64,000 bases of DNA, taken from positions 1 through 64,000 of the forward strand of contig JAXMCQ010000024.1 of assembly GCA_046349315.1 (NCBI GenBank), written 5' to 3'. Origin of the DNA: JAEUMG01 sp046349315. Its GTDB lineage: Bacteria; Pseudomonadota; Alphaproteobacteria; Rhizobiales; Aestuariivirgaceae. Under the pieces are notes generated by a model. That model saw nothing but the letters and a program-made list of their open reading frames with translations. It was not told the DNA's origin and did not search any database. Numbering within the stretch: the stretch's first letter is position 1; each line of letters begins with the position of its first letter. Made by a program: the position numbers and the translations under genes. Positions 16,470 to 25,637 of this stretch are shown piece after piece.

Positions 16470-18422
16470 ATGGTGCCGCTCTTGCGGATCGTTTCGCCAC
16501 AGTCACGCACGTTGATAGCGGGGTTGCTGTCGGCATTTCTGCTGCTCTTCGCGGCGAACCTGCCGGCTGTCGCCGACGAGCGCATCACGCAATTTTCGAG
16601 CGAGGTGACGGTCAATCCAGATTCCTCGCTCACTGTCCGCGAGATCATCGATGTCAATGCCGAGGGCGATGTCATCAAGCGTGGCATTTTTCGCGACATC
16701 CCAACCACCTACGATAACGGGCATGGGACGCGCTTCCGGGTTAGGCTGGATGTCGAGAGCGTCACGCGCGACGGAACTGATGAGCCCTACACCGTGCTCG
16801 ACATCTCGAATGGCAAGCGCATTCGGATCGGGAATCCCGACGTCCTCGTTTCACTCGGGCCGCATCGCTATGTGATCACCTACAAGACGACGCGGCAGAT
16901 CGCGTTTCTCGATAACTACGACGAGCTCTACTGGAATGTGACCGGGAATGACTGGGTGTTCCCGATCGACAAGGCGATCGCGAAAGTCAATCTGCCGTCC
17001 GGCACGCGCATATTGCAGAGCGCTGCCTATACCGGACCGCAAGGCGCGCAGGGCAAGGATTTTCGCGTCATTGCGGAAGGGCCGGGTCTCTATGAAGCCG
17101 AGACAACCCGCACGCTTTCGCCCGGCGAAGGCTTCACGATCGCCGTCGGCTTTCCGAAGGGGATATTGACCCCGCCGAGTACTTCCGAAGAGACGGGCGC
17201 CTTCATATCCGACAATGCCGGGATCGTCGCGGTCATTCTCGGCGTGCTCGCGGTGCTGGGCTATTACCTCTATGCCTGGAACAAGGTTGGCCGCGATCCG
17301 CCCAAGGGCGTGATCATCCCGCTGTTTTCGCCTCCGACCGGATTGGGCCCGGCGGGTGCTCGCTATGTCACCAAGCAGGGATTCGACGATCGCGGTTTCG
17401 CGTCTGCTTTGGTCGGCCTTGCGGTCAAGGGTTGGCTCAAGATTTGGGACGACGATGGTTTTTCAATCACCAAGTTGACCGACAAAGGTCAGCCGATGAC
17501 ACAGACCGAAGCCGCGCTCTATCGGGCCATTCCCTCCGGCACGACGGACCTCAAGAAGGAAAACCACGTCAAAGTCCGCGCCATGCGACAGGCGCTTGAG
17601 GACGCGCTCAAGAAAGAGAACGAAGGCGCGGCTTTTGTGCGCAATGCCAAGTGGTTCTGGATCGGCATCGCGGCGTCGGCAGGGGCACTGCTGCTCTCGG
17701 CCTTGTTTCTGCCGGCAGAAGCCGCTGGAACAGGTCTTTTTCTGGCGCTCTGGGGCGGCATCTGGTGGTCGGTGCTGATCGTCATCGGCTGGAACGTCAT
17801 CAAGGGCATTGTCAACAGCAGTGGATTTCTCGGCAAGATCGGCTCGCTCTTCGGCGCTGTCTTTCTCATTCCCTTTGTCTTCGGCGGTGTTGCGGCGCCC
17901 GTGGCGGTGATGGCGTCGGGCCAGTCCCCCGGTCTCTACATTCTCGGGATCGCGGCTATCATTCTCGTGATCCTCAACGCGCTCTTCCAGTACCTGCTGC
18001 GGGCACCGACAGTTGCCGGCCGCAAGCTCCTCGACCAGATCGAGGGATTCCGCATGTATCTTTCGACGGCGGAGGAAGAGCGGCTCAAAGTCCTGCATCC
18101 ACCCGATAAGACGCCTGAGCTCTTCGAGAAATTTTTGCCCTATGCGCTGGCGCTCGATTGCGAGAATGAGTGGAACGCCAAGTTCGCCACAGTGTTGGCA
18201 GCGGCAGCCGCCGCTGGAGCGGCGGCGCCGGCTTGGTATTCCGGCAATCATTGGGATGCGAGCCGGCCGGGCAGCTTCACATCGAGCCTGGGTTCCAGCC
18301 TCGCGTCCTCGACAGCCGCTGCCTCCGTCGCGCCCGGCAGCAGTTCCTATAGTGGCGGGGGGTCGTCAGGCGGCGGCTCGTCGGGCGGCGGCGGCGGCGG
18401 TGGGGGCGGGGGCGGCTGGTAG
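16470..18422 (+). CDS. DUF2207 membrane protein with glycine-rich tail
   Basis: A 650-residue membrane protein of the DUF2207 type. It has a signal peptide or first helix (LIAGLLSAFLLLFAANLPA), then an extracytoplasmic beta-rich domain (ERITQFSSEVTVNPDSSLTV, RGIFRDIPTTY). A transmembrane helix lies near residue 255 (NAGIVAVILGVLAVLGYYLY), followed by a cytoplasmic region and three or four further helices at residues 390-510. The last 60 residues are Ala/Ser-rich and end in a long run of Gly with Ser, closing with Trp, as is typical for the family. Its function is unknown; DUF2207 proteins usually sit next to lemA, as here with zero spacing. The ATG at 16470 directly follows the lemA stop. Confidence 0.88.
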   Translation: MVPLLRIVSPQSRTLIAGLLSAFLLLFAANLPAVADERITQFSSEVTVNPDSSLTVREIIDVNAEGDVIKRGIFRDIPTTYDNGHGTRFRVRLDVESVTRDGTDEPYTVLDISNGKRIRIGNPDVLVSLGPHRYVITYKTTRQIAFLDNYDELYWNVTGNDWVFPIDKAIAKVNLPSGTRILQSAAYTGPQGAQGKDFRVIAEGPGLYEAETTRTLSPGEGFTIAVGFPKGILTPPSTSEETGAFISDNAGIVAVILGVLAVLGYYLYAWNKVGRDPPKGVIIPLFSPPTGLGPAGARYVTKQGFDDRGFASALVGLAVKGWLKIWDDDGFSITKLTDKGQPMTQTEAALYRAIPSGTTDLKKENHVKVRAMRQALEDALKKENEGAAFVRNAKWFWIGIAASAGALLLSALFLPAEAAGTGLFLALWGGIWWSVLIVIGWNVIKGIVNSSGFLGKIGSLFGAVFLIPFVFGGVAAPVAVMASGQSPGLYILGIAAIILVILNALFQYLLRAPTVAGRKLLDQIEGFRMYLSTAEEERLKVLHPPDKTPELFEKFLPYALALDCENEWNAKFATVLAAAAAAGAAAPAWYSGNHWDASRPGSFTSSLGSSLASSTAAASVAPGSSSYSGGGSSGGGSSGGGGGGGGGGGW

Positions 18423-18437
18423 CCACGCGGTCGAGCG

Positions 18438-19349
18438 ATGCAGGTAAAGTTCCATACGCTTGACGTCTTCACCACGCGCCGCTTCGGCGGCAATCCATTG
18501 GCGGTTGTTCTCGATGCTGATGCACTCAGCGAAACGCAGATGCTCAAGATCGCGCGCGAGTTCAATCTCTCCGAGACGATCTTCGTTCGCCGGCCGAAGG
18601 ACAAGGCGAATAGCGCGTCGGTGCGCATTTTCTTTCCGACCGGTGAGATGCCCTTTGCCGGCCACCCGACAGTCGGTTGCGCTGTCCTTCTGGCCGAACT
18701 CAAGAACAAGGCGACTTGCACATTTCAGACCGAAATCAGGCTCGAGGAAGTGGCAGGGCTCGTTCCGGTTACTATCACGCGCATTGCGGACCGTATCCAT
18801 GCGATGTTCACGGCACCAGTTGTACCATACGCAGTCGATGTTCAGATTCCATCCAAGGCAAAGGTCGCAGCGGCGCTTGGTATCGAAGCCGCCGAGATTG
18901 GTTTCGGTCGCCATGGCCTGGGTCTCCACGAAGGTGGCCCACGCTTCTTCCATGTGCCCGTCGCCTCACGCGAGACGCTTGCCAAGTGCCGGGTGATCGA
19001 GCCGATGTGGACTGAGGTCACGGAGGCCATGGGCGTCGACAATGCCTATGTCTATGCGCGCGGTGGCGACAGTGAGAAGACGTCCTTCCGGGCGCGGATG
19101 TTCGCTCCTGCAGCCGGTATTCCGGAGGATCCAGCAACCGGTTCAGCCACGGCGCTCCTCGCAGCACAGCTCTTGCGCGTTGAGAGCCTCAAGGACGGCA
19201 AGCACGCCTGGGAATTGGAACAAGGCTACGAGATGGGCCGTCCATCCGATCTACGCCTCGAGGCCGATGTCAGCGCGGGACGGCTGACGGCCGTTCGCGT
19301 TGCGGGCTCGGCAGTTCGGGTGAGCGAAGGTATACTGACGCTCGATTGA
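18438..19349 (+). CDS. PhzF family isomerase/epimerase
   Basis: A 303-residue protein of the PhzF/diaminopimelate-epimerase fold. Family motifs are visible: FGGNPLAVVLDADAL near the N-terminus, the catalytic-Glu segment FNLSETIFV, FFPTGEMPFAGHPTVGCAVL, and the second-domain EDPATGSATALLAAQLL. Substrate is unknown, since most PhzF-like proteins outside phenazine clusters are uncharacterised, and no phenazine genes are present. It begins 15 bases after the DUF2207 stop and ends 6 bases before chaC, so it probably belongs to the chain lemA-DUF2207-phzF-chaC-chaC'. Confidence 0.88.
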   Translation: MQVKFHTLDVFTTRRFGGNPLAVVLDADALSETQMLKIAREFNLSETIFVRRPKDKANSASVRIFFPTGEMPFAGHPTVGCAVLLAELKNKATCTFQTEIRLEEVAGLVPVTITRIADRIHAMFTAPVVPYAVDVQIPSKAKVAAALGIEAAEIGFGRHGLGLHEGGPRFFHVPVASRETLAKCRVIEPMWTEVTEAMGVDNAYVYARGGDSEKTSFRARMFAPAAGIPEDPATGSATALLAAQLLRVESLKDGKHAWELEQGYEMGRPSDLRLEADVSAGRLTAVRVAGSAVRVSEGILTLD

Positions 19350-19355
19350 GGTGTC

Positions 19356-20033
19356 ATGCACCAGGTCTCTCTCACGCGTGAGCTGATTGCGGCGGCCTTT
19401 CCCGCTCCGATCGCAGATGACGGTTGGACTATCCCGGTTCGCGACGATGCCGAACTCGCGAAGCTCCTTACGGACCAGCTGGCAAATTCGCCAGAGCCCA
19501 ATGGATTGTGGGTTTTCGCCTATGGCTCCTTGATGTGGAAGCCCGAGATTGCCTTCGACGCCTCGCGTCTCGCAGTCGTCGAGGGCTGGCAACGCCGCTT
19601 TTGCCTGTGGCAGCGGCGATATCGCGGCAGCAGAGAACGACCCAATCTGATGCTGGCCCTGGTCGAAGGCAGATCCTGTGCCGGCATGGCCTATCGTCTC
19701 GAAGGAGGCGACGTTAGGGAGAGGTTCGCGCCAATCTGGAAGCGCGAGATGATCGCCTATGGGTATGAGGCGCGCTGGGTGACTGCACGCACCGATGCTG
19801 GATGGGTCCCGGCTCTTGCCTTCGTAGCCTGGCAAAAAGGCCCGCGCTATGCCGGGGTGATTGCGGATGATGAGATTGCCTCAACGATCGCTCGAGCCTG
19901 TGGGCATGTCGGTCCGGGCGCGGAGTACCTCCTCGAGACGGCCGCCAAATGTGCAGAGCTTGGCATCAAGGATGAGCATCTGTCTCGCATAGAAAGTCTC
20001 GTCGCCCGCCATCTGTCAGAGGCCTCAAAGTGA
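19356..20033 (+). CDS. chaC: Gamma-glutamylcyclotransferase, ChaC type
   Basis: Predicted glutathione-specific gamma-glutamylcyclotransferase of 225 residues, which would split glutathione into 5-oxoproline and Cys-Gly in the cytoplasm. The substrate-loop signature LWVFAYGSLMWKPEIAF lies near residue 50, followed by VEGWQRRFCLWQRRYRGSRE, as in ChaC. The C-terminal part ends GPGAEYLLETAAKCAELGIK. It is the intact first copy of a tandem pair: its TGA overlaps the GTG start of the second copy by four bases (GTGA at 20030-20033). Its 6-base spacing from the PhzF gene suggests a common transcript. Confidence 0.9.
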   Translation: MHQVSLTRELIAAAFPAPIADDGWTIPVRDDAELAKLLTDQLANSPEPNGLWVFAYGSLMWKPEIAFDASRLAVVEGWQRRFCLWQRRYRGSRERPNLMLALVEGRSCAGMAYRLEGGDVRERFAPIWKREMIAYGYEARWVTARTDAGWVPALAFVAWQKGPRYAGVIADDEIASTIARACGHVGPGAEYLLETAAKCAELGIKDEHLSRIESLVARHLSEASK

Positions 20034-20734
20034 CGCCGCCGCGTCTTCGGTTGACACAGGAACTCGTCGATCGCGTTGCGCGCATCGAACCGGACGAGGG
20101 CTATGAAGCGGATGTCGAGGTCTTCAGCGAGACGGATTACGACGAGCATCTCGCCGAATTTCTAAACCCCCTCTCGCCGGGCGATCCGGTCTGGGTCTTC
20201 GCCTATGGATCACTGATCTGAAAGCCTGGTGTCGCGCATGTCGAAACCCGCCGCGGTGTCGCCGAAGGCTGGCAGCGCTCATTCTGCCTGAGGATCACGC
20301 GCTTTCGCGGAACTCGCGCGCAACCGGGGTTGATGATGCAACTCGACCGCGGCGGCTCTTGCGAGGGCCTGCTGATGCGCCTGTCGCCGGGTGCGGAACG
20401 GGAGGAGCTGCGGGGCCTCTGGCGGCGTGAAATCACCGCCAAGCCGCCGGGTAACATGCCGCGATGGATCGATGTCGCGAGTGGGCGAGAAACCATCCGC
20501 GCCATCGCCTTTACCGCTAATCCCGCGAAGGACAATTATGTCTGCGGTCTGTCTCTACACGAAGTGGCCGACACGCTGACGCTCGCTGCCGGGCATTGGG
20601 GGAGCGGAGCCGAGTATCTCTTTAACACGGTTACGGCGCTGGAGGCGGCGGGCATACACGACCCGCATTTGTGGGAATTGCAGGAAATGGTTGCCGAGCG
20701 CATCGCGGCGCTTCCGCCCGTCAATCGATATTGA
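20030..20734 (+). pseudogene. Second ChaC-type gamma-glutamylcyclotransferase, interrupted by an in-frame TGA
   Basis: A 234-codon frame homologous to the preceding ChaC, starting at GTG 20030 and ending at TGA 20732-20734. At 20219-20221 a TGA replaces the codon for the conserved Trp of the substrate loop: copy one reads YGSLMWKP and this copy reads YGSLI, stop, KPG. Frame and similarity continue without loss on both sides (VAEGWQRSFCL and WGSGAEYLFNTV later), so the only visible lesion is one TGG to TGA change. That suggests a very recent nonsense mutation, a sequencing error, or read-through. Other genes here end in TGA, so a changed genetic code is not likely. The 3' end overlaps the convergent small-protein gene by 14 bases. 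Confidence 0.85.
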
Positions 20735-20966
20735 GCATGGCCTTGGCTTCGCCCGTAACGTCGAGGCCCTCCGTCTCGTGGCCTTCGGCGCAGAGCTGCT
20801 GGGCCTGTTCCTTCATATCCTCGAGCTGGGCGCGTTCGTCGCCCGACAGCTCCATCGAGGCCAATGCCGCCTCGATCTTGGCGATATCGTCTTCGCACTG
20901 TCCGGCATAGGCCGCACCCGACAGCATCGCGAGTCCGCAACAAGCGGCCAATAAGCTTTTCATCAT
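20721..20966 (-). CDS. Small exported protein, 81 residues
   Basis: No family recognised. The sequence begins MMKSLLAACCGLAMLSGAAYA, a standard Sec signal peptide with an Ala-Tyr-Ala cleavage site. It leaves a mature protein of about 60 residues, acidic and helical, with two cysteines (QCEDDIAK and QQLCAEG) that could form a disulfide across a helical hairpin. The ATG pair at 20966/20963 is preceded by GGGGG at suitable distance. It lies 65 bases downstream of the ABC permease gene on the same strand, so it may be the last gene of that operon or be transcribed alone. Confidence 0.75.
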   Translation of the reverse strand: MMKSLLAACCGLAMLSGAAYAGQCEDDIAKIEAALASMELSGDERAQLEDMKEQAQQLCAEGHETEGLDVTGEAKAMLNID

Positions 20967-21031
20967 TATCCCCCGTCTTTGGCCCGCGAGTGCCAGAAAA
21001 CTTTGACCGAACTGTGCCGGCCGCAATCGAG

Positions 21032-21979
21032 TCAGCGGCGCGCCTTTTCTCCACCGGCGAGGACGATGACGGCGATAATGATGAGCCCGGTCGCCAGGTA
21101 TCGAAGTCCCGCGGAGAGCTGATACGTGTTGAGCATTGATTGCACGAGGAAAAGGAAGAGAGCGGCGCCCCAGAGCCCCGGCAGATTGGCATTGCCGCCG
21201 GCGACCGACGTGCCGCCGATGACTACTACCGCGATCGAGGCCAGGAGATATTGTTCGCCCATCGACAGCGAGGAGCCGCCCGAGAAACCCGAGAAAAGAT
21301 AGCCGCACAGCGCTGCGAGAAGGGCACTCAACACATAGGTCATGAAGCGGATGCGCTCGACCCTGATGCCCGCCAGGGCGGCGGCGCGCTGGTTCTGGCC
21401 GATTGCAATCACCGACCGGCCATAGACGGTGCGATGAAGGATGACACCCATGATCGCGGCCAACAGCACAACACAGATGGCGAGTATGGGAATGCCCGCG
21501 ATCTGTGCGGTGGTGAAATCGGCGAGCATCGGCGGCGGCTTGATGCGAAGCCCACGACCGTAGGCAATGGCCGTCGATAGAACGACGAAGCTCGATGAAA
21601 GCGTCGCGATGATCGGCGGAATGCGCAGGATCAGGATCAGCGCGTAATTGAAGATGCCGACGGCAAGCCCGCAGGCGAGTGCAGCGATGAGGCTGAGCAG
21701 GATGAGCGAATCCTGGGTATCGGCGATCTTCATGGCGACCGACCCCGCCAGCGTGATCGTCGCCGGGATCGAGAGATCGACATTTCCGGGGCCGAGCGTG
21801 ATCACGAACATCTGGCCGATGCCGACGATCACGAAGAAGGTGGCGAAGGTGAAGGCCGCCGTCAGAAGCCCTTCGCCGCCCTGGCCGCCGGTGAAGGCGA
21901 TTGTTGCCAGCCACGTCGCGATGGCGGCAACGTAGGACCAAAGCCACGGCTTATCCGCAATCCGGCGCAGCATTGTCAT
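21032..21979 (-). CDS. Ribose-type ABC transporter permease (second)
   Basis: Inner-membrane permease of 315 residues of the BPD_transp_2 (RbsC-like) family with 8-10 hydrophobic helices. Family segments include ITLGPGNVDLSIPATITLAG, the typical GRSVIAIGQNQRAAALAGI loop and the C-terminal VVVIGGTSVAGGNANLPGLWG. A longer frame is open far upstream, but it is antisense-like Arg/His-rich sequence; the ATG at 21979 (MTMLRRIADKP) overlaps the stop of the preceding permease as ATGA. It pairs with that permease as a heterodimeric channel energised by the RbsA-like ATPase. Confidence 0.92.
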   Translation of the reverse strand: MTMLRRIADKPWLWSYVAAIATWLATIAFTGGQGGEGLLTAAFTFATFFVIVGIGQMFVITLGPGNVDLSIPATITLAGSVAMKIADTQDSLILLSLIAALACGLAVGIFNYALILILRIPPIIATLSSSFVVLSTAIAYGRGLRIKPPPMLADFTTAQIAGIPILAICVVLLAAIMGVILHRTVYGRSVIAIGQNQRAAALAGIRVERIRFMTYVLSALLAALCGYLFSGFSGGSSLSMGEQYLLASIAVVVIGGTSVAGGNANLPGLWGAALFLFLVQSMLNTYQLSAGLRYLATGLIIIAVIVLAGGEKARR

Positions 21980-22914
21980 AGCGGCTTCTCCATGCGGTCG
22001 ATAATCGCACGCAGCGCGAGCACGATGATCAGGATCGCGCCTTGCGCGCCGATCTGCCAGTCGGGCGGGATGCGCATGAAGGCGAGGAAAGAGGCGGCAA
22101 GAGTGAGGGTCATCGCGCCGATCACCGCGCCGACCGGCGAGACGCGGCCGCCGACGAAGCTGCCGCCGCCGAGAATGACACCGGCAATGGAGAGAAGCGT
22201 ATAGCGCTCGGCAACATTGGCCTGCGCCGAGGTGGTAAGCCCGATCAGCGCGAGGCCGGCCAGCATCCCGAAGAAACCGGCAAGCCCGAACATCGTGACC
22301 TTGGTCTTGAGCAATGACCAGCCGGCGCGCTCGATCGCTTTCGGGTTGCCGCCCGAACCGCGCAGGATCGAGCCATAGGACGTGTTCATCAGGCCTACAT
22401 GCGCGACCACGGCAATGATGATGGCCGCGAGGATCGGAAAGGGCACATAGGGCGACTTGAGTTTCATCAGCCAGGCAAGCCAGGCGGGCGATTGTCCGCC
22501 GGGTGTCGGCAGGACCAGGATCGCGAGTCCAAGCCAGACGAAGGACATGCCAAGCGTCACGACGATCGATGGCAGGTTGCGCAGATGGATCAGCGCACCG
22601 AGCAGCATGTAGACGAGAATGCCGCCGACCAGTGCCATCATCCCAAGCCATGGGGTCTCATGCAGCCACGTGGCTGCGACGCAAACGACGAAGCCGACAT
22701 AGGCGCCGATCCCCAAATCGAGATCGTTGACGGTGATGACGCACATCTGGGCGATCGTTGCGAGCGCGATCGGAATCGCCAGGTTGAACATCAATTGGAA
22801 TCCGAGCGGGCTGATGGCACGCGGATTGAGGTAATAGACGGCGATCAGCAGGATCGCGAGCGACAGGGCAGGGAGGATCGCCCTCAGAAAGCGAGCCGGC
22901 GATACGGCGGTCAT
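21976..22914 (-). CDS. Ribose-type ABC transporter permease (first)
   Basis: A 312-residue permease of the same family as its neighbour. It shows DLDLGIGAYVGFVVCVAATW in the region corresponding to the conserved LSVG motif of RbsC, the cytoplasmic loop GSILRGSGGNPKAIERAGW, and VILGGGSFVGGRVSPVGAVI near the C-terminus. Ten or so helices are predicted. It overlaps the ATPase gene and the second permease gene by four bases each (ATGA), so the three genes are translationally coupled. Substrate is likely a monosaccharide or related small molecule, judged only from family. Confidence 0.92.
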   Translation of the reverse strand: MTAVSPARFLRAILPALSLAILLIAVYYLNPRAISPLGFQLMFNLAIPIALATIAQMCVITVNDLDLGIGAYVGFVVCVAATWLHETPWLGMMALVGGILVYMLLGALIHLRNLPSIVVTLGMSFVWLGLAILVLPTPGGQSPAWLAWLMKLKSPYVPFPILAAIIIAVVAHVGLMNTSYGSILRGSGGNPKAIERAGWSLLKTKVTMFGLAGFFGMLAGLALIGLTTSAQANVAERYTLLSIAGVILGGGSFVGGRVSPVGAVIGAMTLTLAASFLAFMRIPPDWQIGAQGAILIIVLALRAIIDRMEKPL

Positions 22915-24386
22915 TGCGCTTCCGCGAAGGAGGAGTGTAGCACCTTCTCCTCGGTCAATTCATCGCGCGCGAGGTCGGCGACGATGCGGCCATTGCGGAA
23001 GACATAGACATGGTCGCAGTTCTTCAACTCGTCCATCTCGGTCGTGTACCAGATGAAGGTGCGACCGCTCTCCGCTTCCGCGCGGATCATGCCGTAGACT
23101 TCCTGCTTGGTGCCGATATCAACACCGCGCATCGGATCGTCCATGAGAACGATCTTCGCATCCGAGCCCAAAGCGCGCGCAAACAGTGCCTTCTGTTGGT
23201 TGCCGCCGGAGAGCGAAAGGATGTTGTTCTTCATGTCCGGCGTGCGGATGGCGATGCGCTTGCGCCAGTCCTCGGCCATGTCGTCTTCGCGGCTTGGATC
23301 AATGAGGACGCCCCTCAGCATGCGGCGGATCGAACCGATGCCGATATTCTGCCCGATCGACCAGAGTGGGAAGATGCCATCGTTTTGGCGGTCGCCAGCG
23401 ACGAGCGCGACGGGTGCCGAGACGGTGGCGTGCCGGCTGCGGCGCTGCGCCGAGAAGAAGAGATCACGCAGGATCTCGGTCTGGCCCTGGCCGCCGAGCC
23501 CCGCAAGCCCCACGACTTCGCCGCGATAGGCGCGCAGTTCCTTCTCGTCGCCCTGCTTGCCGCTCCTGGCACGCGCCAATGGCTCGCCGGTATGGCGCTT
23601 CGAGGCGAGCTTTGCCGCATCCTCGGCAGAGAGCGCCTTTGCGACGCTGCCCATTGCCGCGACGAGGCTGTCGCGGGTGAAATCCTCGGCCGGGCGTTCG
23701 GCGACCACCTTGCCGTCGCGCATGACGATGATCCGATCCGAGGCTCGAAGTATCTCGCCTAAGAGATGTGAGATCAGGATGCAAGATCCACCGGTCGAAA
23801 CGAAGCGGCGCACGAAGTCGAGCAACTGGCCGGCGACGACCGCATCAAGCGAGGAAGTGGGCTCGTCGAGGATGACCAGCTTGACAGGGACTGTGGTCAC
23901 CGTGAAGGCGCGCGCGATCTCGACCATCTGGCGGCGCGCGATCGAAAGATCGCCGACATTGTCGCCGGGCTTTATGCCGTGGCCCGGGAAAATCTCGTCG
24001 AGCTTGCGGATGATCAATTCGCCCGAGCGCTTGCGCCATCCCCAGCCCTTGAGGCTGCCATGGAAGACATGGGCATTCTCGGCCACCGTCAGATTGGGGC
24101 AGAGGGAGAGTTCCTGGAAGACGCAGCGGATGCCGCGCTGCTGCGCCAGCGACACGGAGTAGGAGCCGGTGAGATTGTCGCCCTCGACGGTGATGGTACC
24201 GCGATCGGGAGCCAGCGTCCCGGCCAGAACATGCATAAGGGTGGATTTGCCGGCACCATTGTGCCCCACGAGGCCGACGCATTCGCCGGGACGGCAGATG
24301 AGGTCGACACCATCAAGTGCATGGACGGCGCCGAAACTCTTTTCGACGCCGTCCAGTCTAACGATGGCTTCAGTCTTGCCTTTCAT
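22911..24386 (-). CDS. Ribose-type ABC transporter ATPase with two nucleotide-binding domains (RbsA-like)
   Basis: A 491-residue cytoplasmic ATPase with two fused ABC domains. Domain 1 has a complete Walker A (GLVGHNGAGKST), signature LSIARRQMVEIARA, Walker B LVILDEPTSSLD and an H-loop (LISHLL). Domain 2 has the degenerate P-loop typical of the family (GLAGLGGQGQTE), a good signature (LSGGNQQKALFARAL), Walker B IVLMDDPMRGVD and no H-loop histidine (WYTTEMDEL). One site is therefore likely catalytic and the other degenerate. It lies between the binding-protein gene (44-base gap) and the permease gene (ATGA overlap). Confidence 0.95.
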   Translation of the reverse strand: MKGKTEAIVRLDGVEKSFGAVHALDGVDLICRPGECVGLVGHNGAGKSTLMHVLAGTLAPDRGTITVEGDNLTGSYSVSLAQQRGIRCVFQELSLCPNLTVAENAHVFHGSLKGWGWRKRSGELIIRKLDEIFPGHGIKPGDNVGDLSIARRQMVEIARAFTVTTVPVKLVILDEPTSSLDAVVAGQLLDFVRRFVSTGGSCILISHLLGEILRASDRIIVMRDGKVVAERPAEDFTRDSLVAAMGSVAKALSAEDAAKLASKRHTGEPLARARSGKQGDEKELRAYRGEVVGLAGLGGQGQTEILRDLFFSAQRRSRHATVSAPVALVAGDRQNDGIFPLWSIGQNIGIGSIRRMLRGVLIDPSREDDMAEDWRKRIAIRTPDMKNNILSLSGGNQQKALFARALGSDAKIVLMDDPMRGVDIGTKQEVYGMIRAEAESGRTFIWYTTEMDELKNCDHVYVFRNGRIVADLARDELTEEKVLHSSFAEAQ

Positions 24387-24430
24387 CGCCCCGAAGATGG
24401 CCCCTCGCAGTCTCCGAGGCTTAGGATAGT

Positions 24431-25447
24431 CTACTTCTTGGCCGCGTCGACGACCTTCTGGGCGTCCTCGGCCGAATATTCGACGTTGGCAACGCCGCCC
24501 TTTTCGGTGTTTGCGAGGTTCTGCTCGAGATTGCCCTGGTCGATGCGCAGGAATGGCACGACGAGATCCTTCGGCACATCCTTGCCGTCGAGGATCATCT
24601 GCGCGACCCAGAAGGCGAGCGTCGAGACGCCGGGCGCGATCGAGACCGACATGGTCTCATAGCCATTGGCGTCCTTCTGTTCCTTCCACCACTTCAATTC
24701 ATCTTCGCGGTTGCCCATGATGATGAGCGGGGTCGGACGGCCGGCCGCCTTGAAGGCCTGCGCGGCGCCATAGCCGTCGCCACCTTGCGTCACGACCGCG
24801 GCGATCTCCGGCAAGCTCGGCAGGATACCCGCAACAGCGGCCTGCGCCTTGGCCTGGTCCCAGTCACCATGGACGGAGCCGACGATCTTGAACTGCGGGT
24901 TTTCGGCTACGCCCTCATGGATGCCCTTGGAGATTTCGTCATCGACGAAGACGCCGGCGAGGCCGCGGATCTCGAGGAGATTGCCGCCCTTTGCCATCTT
25001 ATCCTTGAGATAGAGGACCTCGTCCTTGCCCATCTGCTTGAAGTCGACCGCGATGCGCCAGGCGCAAGGTTCGGTCACGATGCCGTCGAAGGAAACAACG
25101 GTGACACCGGCATCGCAGGCTTCCTTGACCGCGCCGTTAAGCGCGTCGGGCGAGGCGGCGTTGAGCACGATGGCGTTGTAACCCTGCAGCACCAGGTTCT
25201 GGATCTGGGCGGCCTGCTCGGTCACCTGGTTCTCGGCGGTAGTGAAGGGGTCGGCAGCGGCAACGATCCCGGCTTCGACTGCAGGCTTCGTGACCTTGTC
25301 CCAGCTCCTGAGCATGGCCTGGCGCCATGAATTCCCGGCATAATTGTTGGAGAGCGCGATTTTCTTGTCCTTGGTGTCGGCAATGGCTTGGCCGGTGGCC
25401 ATGAGCGCGGCGAGCGCAACGGCGCAAGCGAGTGTCCTCTTAAGCAT
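24431..25447 (-). CDS. Ribose-type ABC transporter substrate-binding protein
   Basis: Periplasmic binding protein of 338 residues (Peripla_BP_4 family). It has a signal peptide (MLKRTLACAVALAALMATGQ, cleavage after AIA), then KKIALSNNYAGNSWRQAML. The ligand-contact region is AIVLNAASPDALNGAVKEAC and VVSFDGIVTE; further on are GDWDQAKAQAAVAGIL and VVTQGGDGYGAAQAFKAAG. The ATG at 25447 follows GGGAGGA at ideal distance, while the open frame upstream lacks a start context. First gene of the operon. A palindrome-like box at 25501-25512 in its upstream region resembles one before the second binding-protein gene at 47875. Ligand unknown. Confidence 0.93.
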   Translation of the reverse strand: MLKRTLACAVALAALMATGQAIADTKDKKIALSNNYAGNSWRQAMLRSWDKVTKPAVEAGIVAAADPFTTAENQVTEQAAQIQNLVLQGYNAIVLNAASPDALNGAVKEACDAGVTVVSFDGIVTEPCAWRIAVDFKQMGKDEVLYLKDKMAKGGNLLEIRGLAGVFVDDEISKGIHEGVAENPQFKIVGSVHGDWDQAKAQAAVAGILPSLPEIAAVVTQGGDGYGAAQAFKAAGRPTPLIIMGNREDELKWWKEQKDANGYETMSVSIAPGVSTLAFWVAQMILDGKDVPKDLVVPFLRIDQGNLEQNLANTEKGGVANVEYSAEDAQKVVDAAKK

Positions 25448-25500
25448 CTGAATCCTCCCATTAAATCGCGTGAAAAGGAGCCGATTGTTTTTGCTCCAAA

Positions 25501-25512
25501 CTAGCATGTTAG
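25501..25512. promoter_or_regulatory. Candidate operator upstream of the ribose-type ABC operon
   Basis: CTAGCATGTTAG lies 54-65 bases upstream of the binding-protein ATG. Read on the minus strand it is CTAACATGCTAG, close to CTAACATGTCAG upstream of the other ABC binding-protein gene (47912-47923). The bound protein is unknown. The divergent 190-base gap also holds the arms CGTGAAA and TTTCACG on the GST side. Confidence 0.35.
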
Positions 25513-25637
25513 CAGCTTTGACTCGGCTGGCAATGGTTTGACGCGTAATTTCCTTCAGAAGACGGGGCTTGCGTGAAACTGTAGCAGGACTACTTACTAT
25601 TTCACGGCGAGCGCATGAACCATCAAGGATCGACGAC

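Noticed and set aside
18438..19349. PhzF gene as evidence for phenazine synthesis
   Set aside because: No other phz genes are present; isolated PhzF-like proteins are widespread with unknown roles.
20219..20221. TGA read as selenocysteine or as Trp by a changed genetic code
   Set aside because: No selenocysteine insertion hairpin was recognised, the homologous position is Trp rather than Cys, and neighbouring genes such as the intact chaC end properly in TGA, so recoding is not supported.
21980..22651. N-terminal extension of the second ribose-type permease
   Set aside because: The upstream part is Arg/His/Cys-rich sequence antisense in character and overlaps the first permease gene in another frame; the ATG at 21979 with ATGA overlap gives a normal permease.
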